The translations under genes were made by a program, and so were the position numbers. The notes below the pieces were generated by a model. The model did no database searches. It saw only the letters and a list, made by a program, of their open reading frames with translations, and had not been told where the DNA came from. 6,489 nt of DNA, from contig CAMPHB010000078.1 in assembly GCA_946885755.1 (NCBI GenBank), forward strand, positions 1-6,489. The letters run 5' to 3'. Shown here in pieces: positions 1-5,442 of the stretch. Position 1 is the stretch's first letter, and each line of letters opens with the position of its first letter. This stretch comes from an uncultured Methylophaga sp. GTDB taxonomy: Bacteria > Pseudomonadota > Gammaproteobacteria > Nitrosococcales > Methylophagaceae.

Positions 1-1
1 G

Positions 2-64
2 TTATCTGCTGAGCAGCTCAGCAGCCTGTTTCCCGACAAACTCGAACGCCCGCCCCGCAGCTAA
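2..64 (+). CDS. Possible C-terminal end of an upstream gene (partial)
   Basis: One plus-strand frame is open from the window edge to a TAA at 62-64 and would encode about 20 residues, beginning LSAEQLSSLF and ending in a proline- and arginine-rich tail. The composition (an amphipathic stretch followed by a charged end) looks like a normal protein C-terminus, and the stop lies 62 bp before the copA start, a usual gap between genes on one strand. The segment is too short to assign to a family. Another plus-strand frame is also open to a stop at 111-113, so the choice of frame is uncertain. If real, this gene could be co-transcribed with copAB. Confidence 0.35.
   Translation, partial: LSAEQLSSLFPDKLERPPRS
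6..24. repeat. Perfect inverted repeat, 9-bp arms
   Basis: CTGCTGAGC (6-14) is the exact reverse complement of GCTCAGCAG (16-24), with a single central A. No T-run follows, so it is not a classic terminator. It overlaps the possible upstream coding end and may simply reflect codon composition. An operator role is possible but unsupported. Confidence 0.4.
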
Positions 65-81
65 TCTTCAATTTCCGAGCT

Positions 82-101
82 GCATTGCGTCTTTGCAATG
101 C
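82..101. promoter_or_regulatory. Inverted repeat in the copA leader, candidate operator or RNA hairpin
   Basis: GCATTGC (82-88) and GCAATGC (95-101) are perfect reverse complements separated by a 6-base spacer (GTCTTT). The dyad ends 14 bases before the copA ribosome binding site. It does not match the CueR-type operator or the CopR box as I know them. It could be a regulator site, a hairpin in the mRNA leader, or a weak end for the upstream transcript, although no T-run follows it. The function is inferred from position only. Confidence 0.35.
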
Positions 102-115
102 CGATCTGTCTAATT

Positions 116-120
116 GAGGA
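116..120 (+). promoter_or_regulatory. Ribosome binding site of copA
   Basis: GAGGA lies 6 bases before the ATG at 127. An in-frame TGA at 115-117 blocks any upstream extension, so this site fixes the copA start and shows that no longer leader peptide is encoded. Confidence 0.8.
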
Positions 121-126
121 TTTTGT

Positions 127-1803
127 ATGTCTTTATTAATAAACATTTTTGCCGGTTTACTAGCCCTGTTGTCCGTTACGCCGGTCTTTGCCAACACCAC
201 TGAGTACACACTGGTGATTGATCGTCAAACGGTCAATCTCACCGGCAATCCGGTAAGCAAAATTACCGTCAATGGCGGTATTCCCGGTCCGATTCTGGAA
301 TTTACCGAAGGTGACACGGCGGTGATTCATGTTGAAAACCGGCTGGACGAACCCACCTCGGTGCACTGGCATGGTTTGCTGTTACCCCCCGATATGGATG
401 GTGTGCCCGGGCTGGGCGGCTATGAAGCGATCCCCGCCGGCGAGCGTTTTACCTATCAGTTTGATCTTCGCCAAAACGGCACATACTGGTATCACGCTCA
501 CAGCAACACGCAAGAGCAGGAGGGTCATTACGGCGCGTTGATCGTGCATCCGCAAGGTGACTCGCCGGTGAAAGCCGATCGCGATTATGTGATGTTGATT
601 TCTGATTTCAGTGAAGAAACCGGCCAAGAGATCATCAGCAATATCAAAAAAAGCCCGCACTACTACAACTATGCACAGCGCACTGTTGGTGACTTTTTTG
701 ACGATGTTCGTGAGCAAGGCTTTCTGTCGGCCTGGAAAAATGCCAGTCAGTGGGGACAAATGCGCATGTCACCAACCGATCTTGCCGATGTTCGCTACGA
801 TGCATTTCTGCTCAATGGTCAAACCAACGAGCAGAACTGGACCGGCATTTTCAAGCCCGGTGAACGGGTTAGATTAAGATTTATCAATGCTTCGGCGATG
901 TCTTTGTATGACGTACGGATCCCGGGCCTGAAAATGACCGTAGTGCAGGCCGATGGCCGTTATGTCGAGCCGGTTGAAATTGATGAATTTCGTTTTGCTG
1001 TCGCGGAAACCTACGATGTCATTGTCACGCCAGCAGCAGATAAGGCCTATACCATTGCTGCGGAGTCCATAGATAGGACAGGCTTTGCCCTCGGCACGCT
1101 GGCGCCACAACAGGGCATGAAAGGCCCTGCACCGGAAAAACGGCCCCGCAGTTTATTAACCATGGTCGATATGGGTCACGACATAGATCATGGTAGTAGC
1201 GAGATGCAACATGATGACATGGAGATGGATCACAGCGGTCATGATATGTCGGAGAGTGATAAATCAGCCATGCAAAGCGGCTGGGCTGATGCCGGCACCC
1301 CTGAAGGTCATAAAGCTTTGCAATACAGTGATTTGCGCTCGCTGGATAAACAAACCGATTTGCGGCCAGCCGAACGGGAAATTGAAGTGGAACTCGGTGG
1401 CAATATGGAACGTTTTATCTGGACCATCAACGGCCGTAAATTTTCGGATCCAGATTTTCAGCCGATACAGCTGCGTTATGGCGAACGGGTACGGCTGGTT
1501 TTCAAAAATACTACGATGATGGCACACCCGATGCATTTGCACGGCATGTTTGTACAACTGGAAAACGGCCAACCAGCAGCCAAACTGCCGGATAAACATA
1601 CGGTGAATGTGCCGCCCGGCGACAGTTATTCGGTATTACTGACGGCTAATGAAGCCGGTGAATGGGCATTTCATTGCCATCTTCTATACCACATGGCTGC
1701 TGGCATGATGTCCAAGGTGGTGGTTGCTGAATATAACGATGAGCTGGCAGAGGCTCCCGCAACTTCAGATAAAGAAATGGGAGGTCATCATGGCCACCAT
1801 TAA
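127..1803 (+). CDS. copA: Periplasmic multicopper oxidase, CopA/PcoA copper resistance family
   Basis: This 558-residue protein belongs to the three-cupredoxin-domain copper resistance oxidases, which work in the periplasm, probably oxidising Cu(I) and binding copper. All copper ligands are visible: HWHG at 80-83, YWYHAH at 120-125, HPMHLHG at 467-473 and HCHLLYH at 516-522 with the axial Met527. H467, C517, H522 and M527 make the type 1 site; the other eight histidines make the trinuclear cluster. Family blocks such as PTDLADVRY and IPGLKMTVVQADG support CopA over laccase or CueO. A Met/His-rich segment (residues 346-382; seven Met, five His) resembles the copper-binding insert of PcoA but is shorter. 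The first 22 residues form a Sec-type signal peptide ending VFA, without the twin-arginine motif usual for this family and without any basic residue. The C-terminus is GGHHGHH. It is the first gene of a pair with copB. Confidence 0.95.
   Translation: MSLLINIFAGLLALLSVTPVFANTTEYTLVIDRQTVNLTGNPVSKITVNGGIPGPILEFTEGDTAVIHVENRLDEPTSVHWHGLLLPPDMDGVPGLGGYEAIPAGERFTYQFDLRQNGTYWYHAHSNTQEQEGHYGALIVHPQGDSPVKADRDYVMLISDFSEETGQEIISNIKKSPHYYNYAQRTVGDFFDDVREQGFLSAWKNASQWGQMRMSPTDLADVRYDAFLLNGQTNEQNWTGIFKPGERVRLRFINASAMSLYDVRIPGLKMTVVQADGRYVEPVEIDEFRFAVAETYDVIVTPAADKAYTIAAESIDRTGFALGTLAPQQGMKGPAPEKRPRSLLTMVDMGHDIDHGSSEMQHDDMEMDHSGHDMSESDKSAMQSGWADAGTPEGHKALQYSDLRSLDKQTDLRPAEREIEVELGGNMERFIWTINGRKFSDPDFQPIQLRYGERVRLVFKNTTMMAHPMHLHGMFVQLENGQPAAKLPDKHTVNVPPGDSYSVLLTANEAGEWAFHCHLLYHMAAGMMSKVVVAEYNDELAEAPATSDKEMGGHHGHH
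1779..1785 (+). promoter_or_regulatory. Ribosome binding site of copB inside copA
   Basis: GGGAGGT lies 4 bases before the ATG at 1790 and is a near-ideal Shine-Dalgarno sequence. It selects this start over an upstream in-frame ATG at 1724, which would add 22 residues ahead of the signal peptide. The same bases encode part of the Gly/His tail of CopA. Confidence 0.85.
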
Positions 1804-2506
1804 CATTAAGCTATTTATCGCGCTATGTTTCGGCCTGTTGGCAGCGAATCTGCAGGCCAGCGATTTACACGACGATCATGGCAGCGCGATCTATCATGCA
1901 TTCTGGCTGGAAGCTCAGCATGGGGGCGGCAGCGAGGGTGATAAAAGTCACGTTGAATGGGACGGCTGGATAGGCGGTGATACCCATAAATTATGGCTCA
2001 AAGGTGAATTGGAAGGCCACAAAGGCCAGCTTGAAGAAAGTGAAGTCTGGGCACTGTACAGTCGCAATGTCGCCGATTTCTGGGATCTGCAATTGGGCCT
2101 GCGCCATGACAGTCAGCCACAGTCGACATCTTATGCAACCATCGGTTTTAACGGGCTGGCGCCATATTTATTCGAAACCCAGGCGCATTTATTTGTCAGT
2201 GATTACGGCGATGTCAGTTTCCGGCTGAAGCAAAAAAATCATTTGCTGTTTACCCAGCGATTTGGTTTTGAGCCTTATTATCAGCTTGATTTCACGGCGC
2301 AGAATGTGGCCCGGCAATCCTTGGGGCGTGGTCTAAGTGAAGGAGAACTGGGCGTTAAACTCTTCTATGAAATCAACCGCAAACTGGTGCCTTATATCGA
2401 TTTTAAATACGAGCGCAAATTTGGCCGCACAATGTCCATCGCAAGTAATAACGGTGAACGACAAGAAGACTGGTTGGTATCACTGGGTATTAAACTATTG
2501 TTCTAA
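1790..2506 (+). CDS. copB: Outer-membrane copper resistance protein CopB (short form)
   Basis: This 238-residue protein matches the CopB/PcoB family, outer-membrane beta-barrels that accompany the CopA oxidase in copper resistance. Residues 1-23 are a Sec signal peptide ending LQA, followed by a short histidine-containing stretch (HDDHG, YHAFWLEAQHG). Family landmarks are the VEWDGWIGGDTHKLWLKGE block, LQLGLRHDSQP, GFNGLAPYLFE, LLFTQRFGFEP, GLSEGELGVKLFYEI and YIDFKYERKFG. Alternating hydrophobic and polar residues and a terminal phenylalanine (GIKLLF) are typical of outer-membrane barrels. It lacks the Met/His-rich N-terminal region of the Pseudomonas and E. coli plasmid proteins, which explains its shorter length. 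The start overlaps the end of copA by 14 bp, so translation of the two is probably coupled. Its exact biochemical role is unsettled even in the known family. Confidence 0.92.
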   Translation: MATINIKLFIALCFGLLAANLQASDLHDDHGSAIYHAFWLEAQHGGGSEGDKSHVEWDGWIGGDTHKLWLKGELEGHKGQLEESEVWALYSRNVADFWDLQLGLRHDSQPQSTSYATIGFNGLAPYLFETQAHLFVSDYGDVSFRLKQKNHLLFTQRFGFEPYYQLDFTAQNVARQSLGRGLSEGELGVKLFYEINRKLVPYIDFKYERKFGRTMSIASNNGERQEDWLVSLGIKLLF

Positions 2507-2518
2507 GCAGTAAAATGA

Positions 2519-2556
2519 CGCCGGCAAAGCCGCTATTTTTAAAGGCTTTGCCGGCG
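2519..2556. terminator. Strong 13-bp stem after copB, probable transcript end
   Basis: CGCCGGCAAAGCC (2519-2531) pairs perfectly with GGCTTTGCCGGCG (2544-2556) around a 12-base AT-rich loop, starting 13 bp after the copB stop. The position suits a copAB terminator. No T-run follows on the plus strand (ATATCCC); on the minus strand the stem is followed by TCATTTTA, a weak U tract. It may therefore act in both directions, or protect the copAB mRNA 3' end rather than terminate. The stem is certain; the function is inferred. Confidence 0.6.
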
Positions 2557-2635
2557 ATATCCCAACAAAATGAATTTTTCCGGTTGTCCGCCATCTAAAG
2601 GTTTGATACCACAACTTCAAAAAGACTCTATCGTG

Positions 2636-2944
2636 ATGAAAGCCTTGTTAATGCTCAGTTTTATGTTCGTTTTGCCCAGCGCTCATGCCATCGAAGCTGA
2701 AAGCTGCGAAGTCTGGCAGCAAAAGGCCAATACTTTTATGACTTATCGCCAGCAAGGCCTGCCGATTGCAGAAGCAATGCAGGAAGCAGCCGGCAATAAA
2801 ACCCGCGGCCTGTTGCTGCGTGCCTATGCCGAACCTGTTGAAAATGGTCTTGAAGCACAATATGAAGTTATCGGCTCGTTCAGCGAAACCGTATTCAATG
2901 AATGTCAGGCTGGCCTGGCTGCAGCTGACACCAATCAACCCTGA
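2636..2944 (+). CDS. Small secreted protein with two cysteines, function unknown
   Basis: This 102-residue protein is not one I can name. Residues 1-18 form a clear signal peptide (MKALLMLSFMFVLPSAHA), so the mature protein of about 84 residues is probably periplasmic. The mature part has exactly two cysteines, C24 near its N-terminus and C90 near its C-terminus, well placed for a disulfide tying the ends together. Between them are charged, probably helical segments (WQQKANTFMTYRQQGLPIAE, then LLLRAYAEPVE). There is no metal-binding cluster, lipobox or membrane helix. I chose ATG 2636 because an upstream in-frame ATG (2570) would put 22 polar residues before the signal peptide; GTG 2633 is also possible. 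The ribosome binding site is weak (AAAGA at 2621-2625). It lies 129 bp after copB beyond a strong hairpin, and its stop is 3 bp from that of pycR, which faces it. A copper link is possible only by proximity. Confidence 0.75.
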   Translation: MKALLMLSFMFVLPSAHAIEAESCEVWQQKANTFMTYRQQGLPIAEAMQEAAGNKTRGLLLRAYAEPVENGLEAQYEVIGSFSETVFNECQAGLAAADTNQP

Positions 2945-2947
2945 AGT

Positions 2948-3886
2948 CTAACTGCTGAACAGTTTATTGATGGCCGCTAAATTATCCTGAATAAACGTGG
3001 CAAACGCCTGAGCAGCGGGGCTCAGGTGTTTGCCTTTGGGATACACCAGACACCAGCTTCGGCGCAGTGCAAAATCTTTAACCGGCACGATTTTCATCAA
3101 TCCGAGATTTAACTCTGTCTGCACACTCAATTTTGGCACTACTGCCACACCCAGACCGGCCAGTACACCTTGCTTGAGCGTTTCTATTGAGCCCATTTCC
3201 ATAAATGGTTGCGCGGTCAAATGTTGCTGCTGACAGTACTGTTCCAGCGCCAGACGGCTGCCAGAACCCGTTTCGCGCATCAGCAGCGGTTGCTGTAAAA
3301 ATCGTGATAACGTCATCGCACCCTTACCCTTGAGTTTAAAATCAGCCGTCATCACCGGCACCATGACATTGTCAAGAAACGGCAAAATGGTCAGCGGCCG
3401 ATCTGATGGCACCAACCCCATCACCACCAAATCATCGCTATTATTGGCCAGCCGCTCAATCGCGCCAGCCCGGTTAACCACATGCAGCGAGACTTTGACC
3501 TCCGGATATTGTTTTAAAAAGGTTTTTAATAACGGTGGCACCACATATTGTGCTGTATTGACCAGGCACAAGCGCAACTCACCGGAAAGCCTGCCTTTAA
3601 GCGCATGTAACTCACTTTGTAAATCACTGAGCTGGCCAAACATTTGCCCGATGCAGGCAGCGATCCGTTCACCTGCGGGTGTGCAATACAATGTCCGGCC
3701 AATATATTCAAATACCGGCGCTTCAACGGCTTCTTCGAGTTTACGGATCTGTGAGCTGACCGCAGGTTGCGTCAGCCCTAATACTTCAGAAGCTTTGCGA
3801 TAACCTTTGTGCTCGTAAACCGCCTGAAAAATTTGTAATTGCCGGAATGACAGCCGATTTAATAATTGTTGTAAACTAAGTGACAT
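2948..3886 (-). CDS. pycR: LysR-type transcriptional regulator, probable regulator of pyruvate carboxylase
   Basis: From the chosen ATG this is a 312-residue LysR family protein. The N-terminal winged helix-turn-helix is clear: LSFRQLQIFQAVYEHKGYRK leads into the recognition segment SEVLGLTQPAVSSQIRKLEE (about residues 33-52), followed by the wing and TPAGERI. A periplasmic-binding-like effector domain covers roughly residues 95-300, including MRETGSGSR and GVLAGLGVAVVPK. It is transcribed divergently from pycA, the arrangement of PycR and pycAB in Pseudomonas, so it probably controls that operon. Its effector is unknown. The ATG at 3886 is preferred because GGGAGAGG precedes it; a longer version would need a TTG at 3931 without a ribosome binding site and would run into the likely operator. 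CbbR-like or other LysR roles cannot be excluded from sequence alone, so the name rests mainly on context. Confidence 0.85.
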   Translation of the reverse strand: MSLSLQQLLNRLSFRQLQIFQAVYEHKGYRKASEVLGLTQPAVSSQIRKLEEAVEAPVFEYIGRTLYCTPAGERIAACIGQMFGQLSDLQSELHALKGRLSGELRLCLVNTAQYVVPPLLKTFLKQYPEVKVSLHVVNRAGAIERLANNSDDLVVMGLVPSDRPLTILPFLDNVMVPVMTADFKLKGKGAMTLSRFLQQPLLMRETGSGSRLALEQYCQQQHLTAQPFMEMGSIETLKQGVLAGLGVAVVPKLSVQTELNLGLMKIVPVKDFALRRSWCLVYPKGKHLSPAAQAFATFIQDNLAAINKLFSS

Positions 3887-3889
3887 CAG

Positions 3890-3897
3890 CCTCTCCC
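3890..3897 (-). promoter_or_regulatory. Ribosome binding site of pycR
   Basis: On the minus strand GGGAGAGG lies 3 bases before the ATG at 3886, with its GGAG core 6 bases away. It supports the 312-residue start over the TTG at 3931. Confidence 0.7.
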
Positions 3898-3988
3898 GCC
3901 CACTAATAACCAATAACTTATCACTAGACAAAATTTTATCAACTTTTAATTATGAGTCGGCTGATTTAAGCTTTTTTTCATGTTATCC

Positions 3989-3993
3989 GGGAG
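3989..3993 (+). promoter_or_regulatory. Ribosome binding site of pycA
   Basis: GGGAG sits 6 bases before the ATG at 4000, a standard Shine-Dalgarno spacing that confirms this start. Confidence 0.75.
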
Positions 3994-3999
3994 ACCGCT

Positions 4000-5415
4000 A
4001 TGCTGAAAAAAGTGATGATTGCCAATCGCGGTGAAATTGCAGTGCGCATTGTCCGCGCCTGTGCCGAGATGGGCATCCGTTCGGTGGCTGTCTACACCGA
4101 AGCCGATAAATATAGCCTGCATGTTAAACGCGCCGATGAAGCACATTCACTCGGTGACGATCCGGTCGCCGGTTACTTGGACCCGCTGCGTATTGTTAAT
4201 CTGGCACTGCAAACCGGTTGTGATGCTATCCATCCGGGTTATGGTTTTTTATCTGAAAATGCCCGTTTTGCGCAGCTTTGTGAACAACATGGCATTACCT
4301 TCATCGGTCCCAAATCCGGTGTTATTGAGCAAATGGGCGATAAAACCGCCGCCCGTGACAGCATGCGTGCTGCCGGTGTGCCGATAACACCCGGCTCTGA
4401 TGGCAACCTGAAAGATCTCGATGAAGCACTGACGCTGGCCGAGGAAATCGGTTATCCGGTGATGATCAAAGCCACATCCGGTGGTGGCGGCCGTGGTATT
4501 CGCCGCTGTGATTCGGCCTCTGAACTGCGCCAGCAATACCCACGGGTAATTTCTGAGGCCACCAAAGCCTTTGGCAGTGCCGAGGTATTTTTAGAAAAAT
4601 GTATCGTTAATCCCCGCCATATCGAAGTTCAGATTCTCGCTGACAGCCACGGCAATGTAGTGCATCTGTATGAGCGTGATTGTTCCATTCAGCGCCGAAA
4701 TCAGAAGCTCATTGAGATCGCGCCCAGCCCGCAATTGACGCCAGAACAGCGTGACTATATCGGTGAACTGGGTGTCAAAGCCGCCAAAGCGGTGGGTTAT
4801 GAAAATGCTGGCACCGTCGAGTTTTTGCTGACAGGCAATCAGGTGTATTTCATGGAAATGAATACCCGTATTCAGGTTGAGCATACGATTACTGAACAGA
4901 TCACCGGCGTTGATATTGTCCGTGAACAATTACGCATTGCCAGCGGCCTGGCGCTTAGTTACCGTCAGCAGGATATTCAGTATCGCGGTTTTGCGATGCA
5001 GTTTCGGATCAATGCCGAAGATCCGAAAAACGATTTTCTACCGAGCTTTGGCCGTATTACTCATTATTATGCGCCGGGCGGCCCTGGGGTGCGGATTGAT
5101 ACGGCTATCTACACCGGCTATGAGATCCCGCCGCATTTTGATTCGATGTGTTTAAAATTGGTGGTCTGGGCGCTGAACTGGGAAGACGCCGTGGATCGCG
5201 GTCAGCGGGCGCTCGACGACATGCGCTTACATGGTATTAAAACCACCGCGACCTACTATCAGCAAATCCTCAAACACCCGGATTTTCGTAGCGGCCACTT
5301 TGATACCAGCTTTGTGCCCAGCCATCCGGAACTGCTTAACTATTCTGAAAAACGTCATCCCAGCGCCGTCGCGCTGGCCATTGCCACTGCCCTTGCCGCC
5401 CATGCCGGCTGGTAA
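4000..5415 (+). CDS. pycA: Pyruvate carboxylase subunit A (biotin carboxylase)
   Basis: This 471-residue protein carries out the ATP- and bicarbonate-dependent carboxylation of biotin, the first half-reaction of two-subunit pyruvate carboxylase, in the cytoplasm. It is full length for a biotin carboxylase. The N-terminal domain opens with KKVMIANRGEIAVRIVRACA and contains HPGYGFLSEN (78-87). The ATP-grasp domain has K115, K157, the glycine-rich loop SGGGGRGIRR (160-169), H207, K236, E274, E286 and the catalytic block MNTRIQVEHT (287-296) with R290 and E294. R336 lies in FRINAEDP. By alignment in my head these match the E. coli AccC catalytic residues, with no key residue missing. The tail motifs DSMCLKLVVW and TSFVPSHPELLNYS are closer to the Pseudomonas PycA type than to acetyl-CoA carboxylase AccC. 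pycB follows after 27 bp, which indicates an operon and settles the role, since AccC is normally paired with accB. Confidence 0.93.
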   Translation: MLKKVMIANRGEIAVRIVRACAEMGIRSVAVYTEADKYSLHVKRADEAHSLGDDPVAGYLDPLRIVNLALQTGCDAIHPGYGFLSENARFAQLCEQHGITFIGPKSGVIEQMGDKTAARDSMRAAGVPITPGSDGNLKDLDEALTLAEEIGYPVMIKATSGGGGRGIRRCDSASELRQQYPRVISEATKAFGSAEVFLEKCIVNPRHIEVQILADSHGNVVHLYERDCSIQRRNQKLIEIAPSPQLTPEQRDYIGELGVKAAKAVGYENAGTVEFLLTGNQVYFMEMNTRIQVEHTITEQITGVDIVREQLRIASGLALSYRQQDIQYRGFAMQFRINAEDPKNDFLPSFGRITHYYAPGGPGVRIDTAIYTGYEIPPHFDSMCLKLVVWALNWEDAVDRGQRALDDMRLHGIKTTATYYQQILKHPDFRSGHFDTSFVPSHPELLNYSEKRHPSAVALAIATALAAHAGW

Positions 5416-5430
5416 ACCGACTGTACTGCC

Positions 5431-5435
5431 GGAGA
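5431..5435 (+). promoter_or_regulatory. Ribosome binding site of pycB
   Basis: GGAGA ends 7 bases before the ATG at 5443, within the 27-bp gap after pycA. There is no room for a separate promoter or terminator, so pycA and pycB are probably one transcript. Confidence 0.7.
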
Positions 5436-5442
5436 TTTTGTG

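Larger units (their letters stand above)
3887..3999. promoter_or_regulatory. Divergent pycR-pycA control region
   Basis: This 113-bp AT-rich gap must hold the promoters of both pycR and pycA. It contains a direct repeat TTATCA at 3918-3923 and 3936-3941, the short palindrome ATAACTTAT at 3913-3921, a near-palindrome GACAAAATTTTATC at 3927-3940 with one mismatched pair, and AATAAC repeated at 3905 and 3912. TTTAAT at 3945-3950 could be a pycA -10 box without a good -35 box, as expected for an activator-dependent promoter. On the minus strand, TTGATA at 3942-3937 resembles a -35 for pycR, but its -10 is poor. Binding of PycR here is inferred from the usual behaviour of divergent LysR genes. Confidence 0.55.

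Noticed and set aside
85..114. TTGCGT (85-90) and TCTAAT (109-114) as a copA promoter
   Set aside because: The -10 match is good, but transcription would begin at about 120, at the end of the ribosome binding site, leaving almost no leader.
18..759. Minus-strand open frames across the start of copA
   Set aside because: They are antisense to conserved CopA coding sequence and have no recognisable domain or ribosome binding site.
1724..1789. Upstream in-frame ATG giving a 260-residue CopB
   Set aside because: It would place 22 polar residues before the signal peptide and has no good ribosome binding site, while ATG 1790 has GGGAGGT at the right distance.
2570..2635. Longer start for the small secreted protein
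   Set aside because: The added 22 residues are polar and would bury the signal peptide; no ribosome binding site precedes ATG 2570.
3330..3803. 157-residue open frame on the plus strand inside pycR
   Set aside because: It is antisense to a well-supported LysR gene and its composition resembles no protein family; it is a shadow frame.
3887..3931. Longer PycR starting at TTG 3931
   Set aside because: It is a rare start codon without a Shine-Dalgarno sequence, runs into the likely operator, and the extra 15 residues are not part of the LysR fold.
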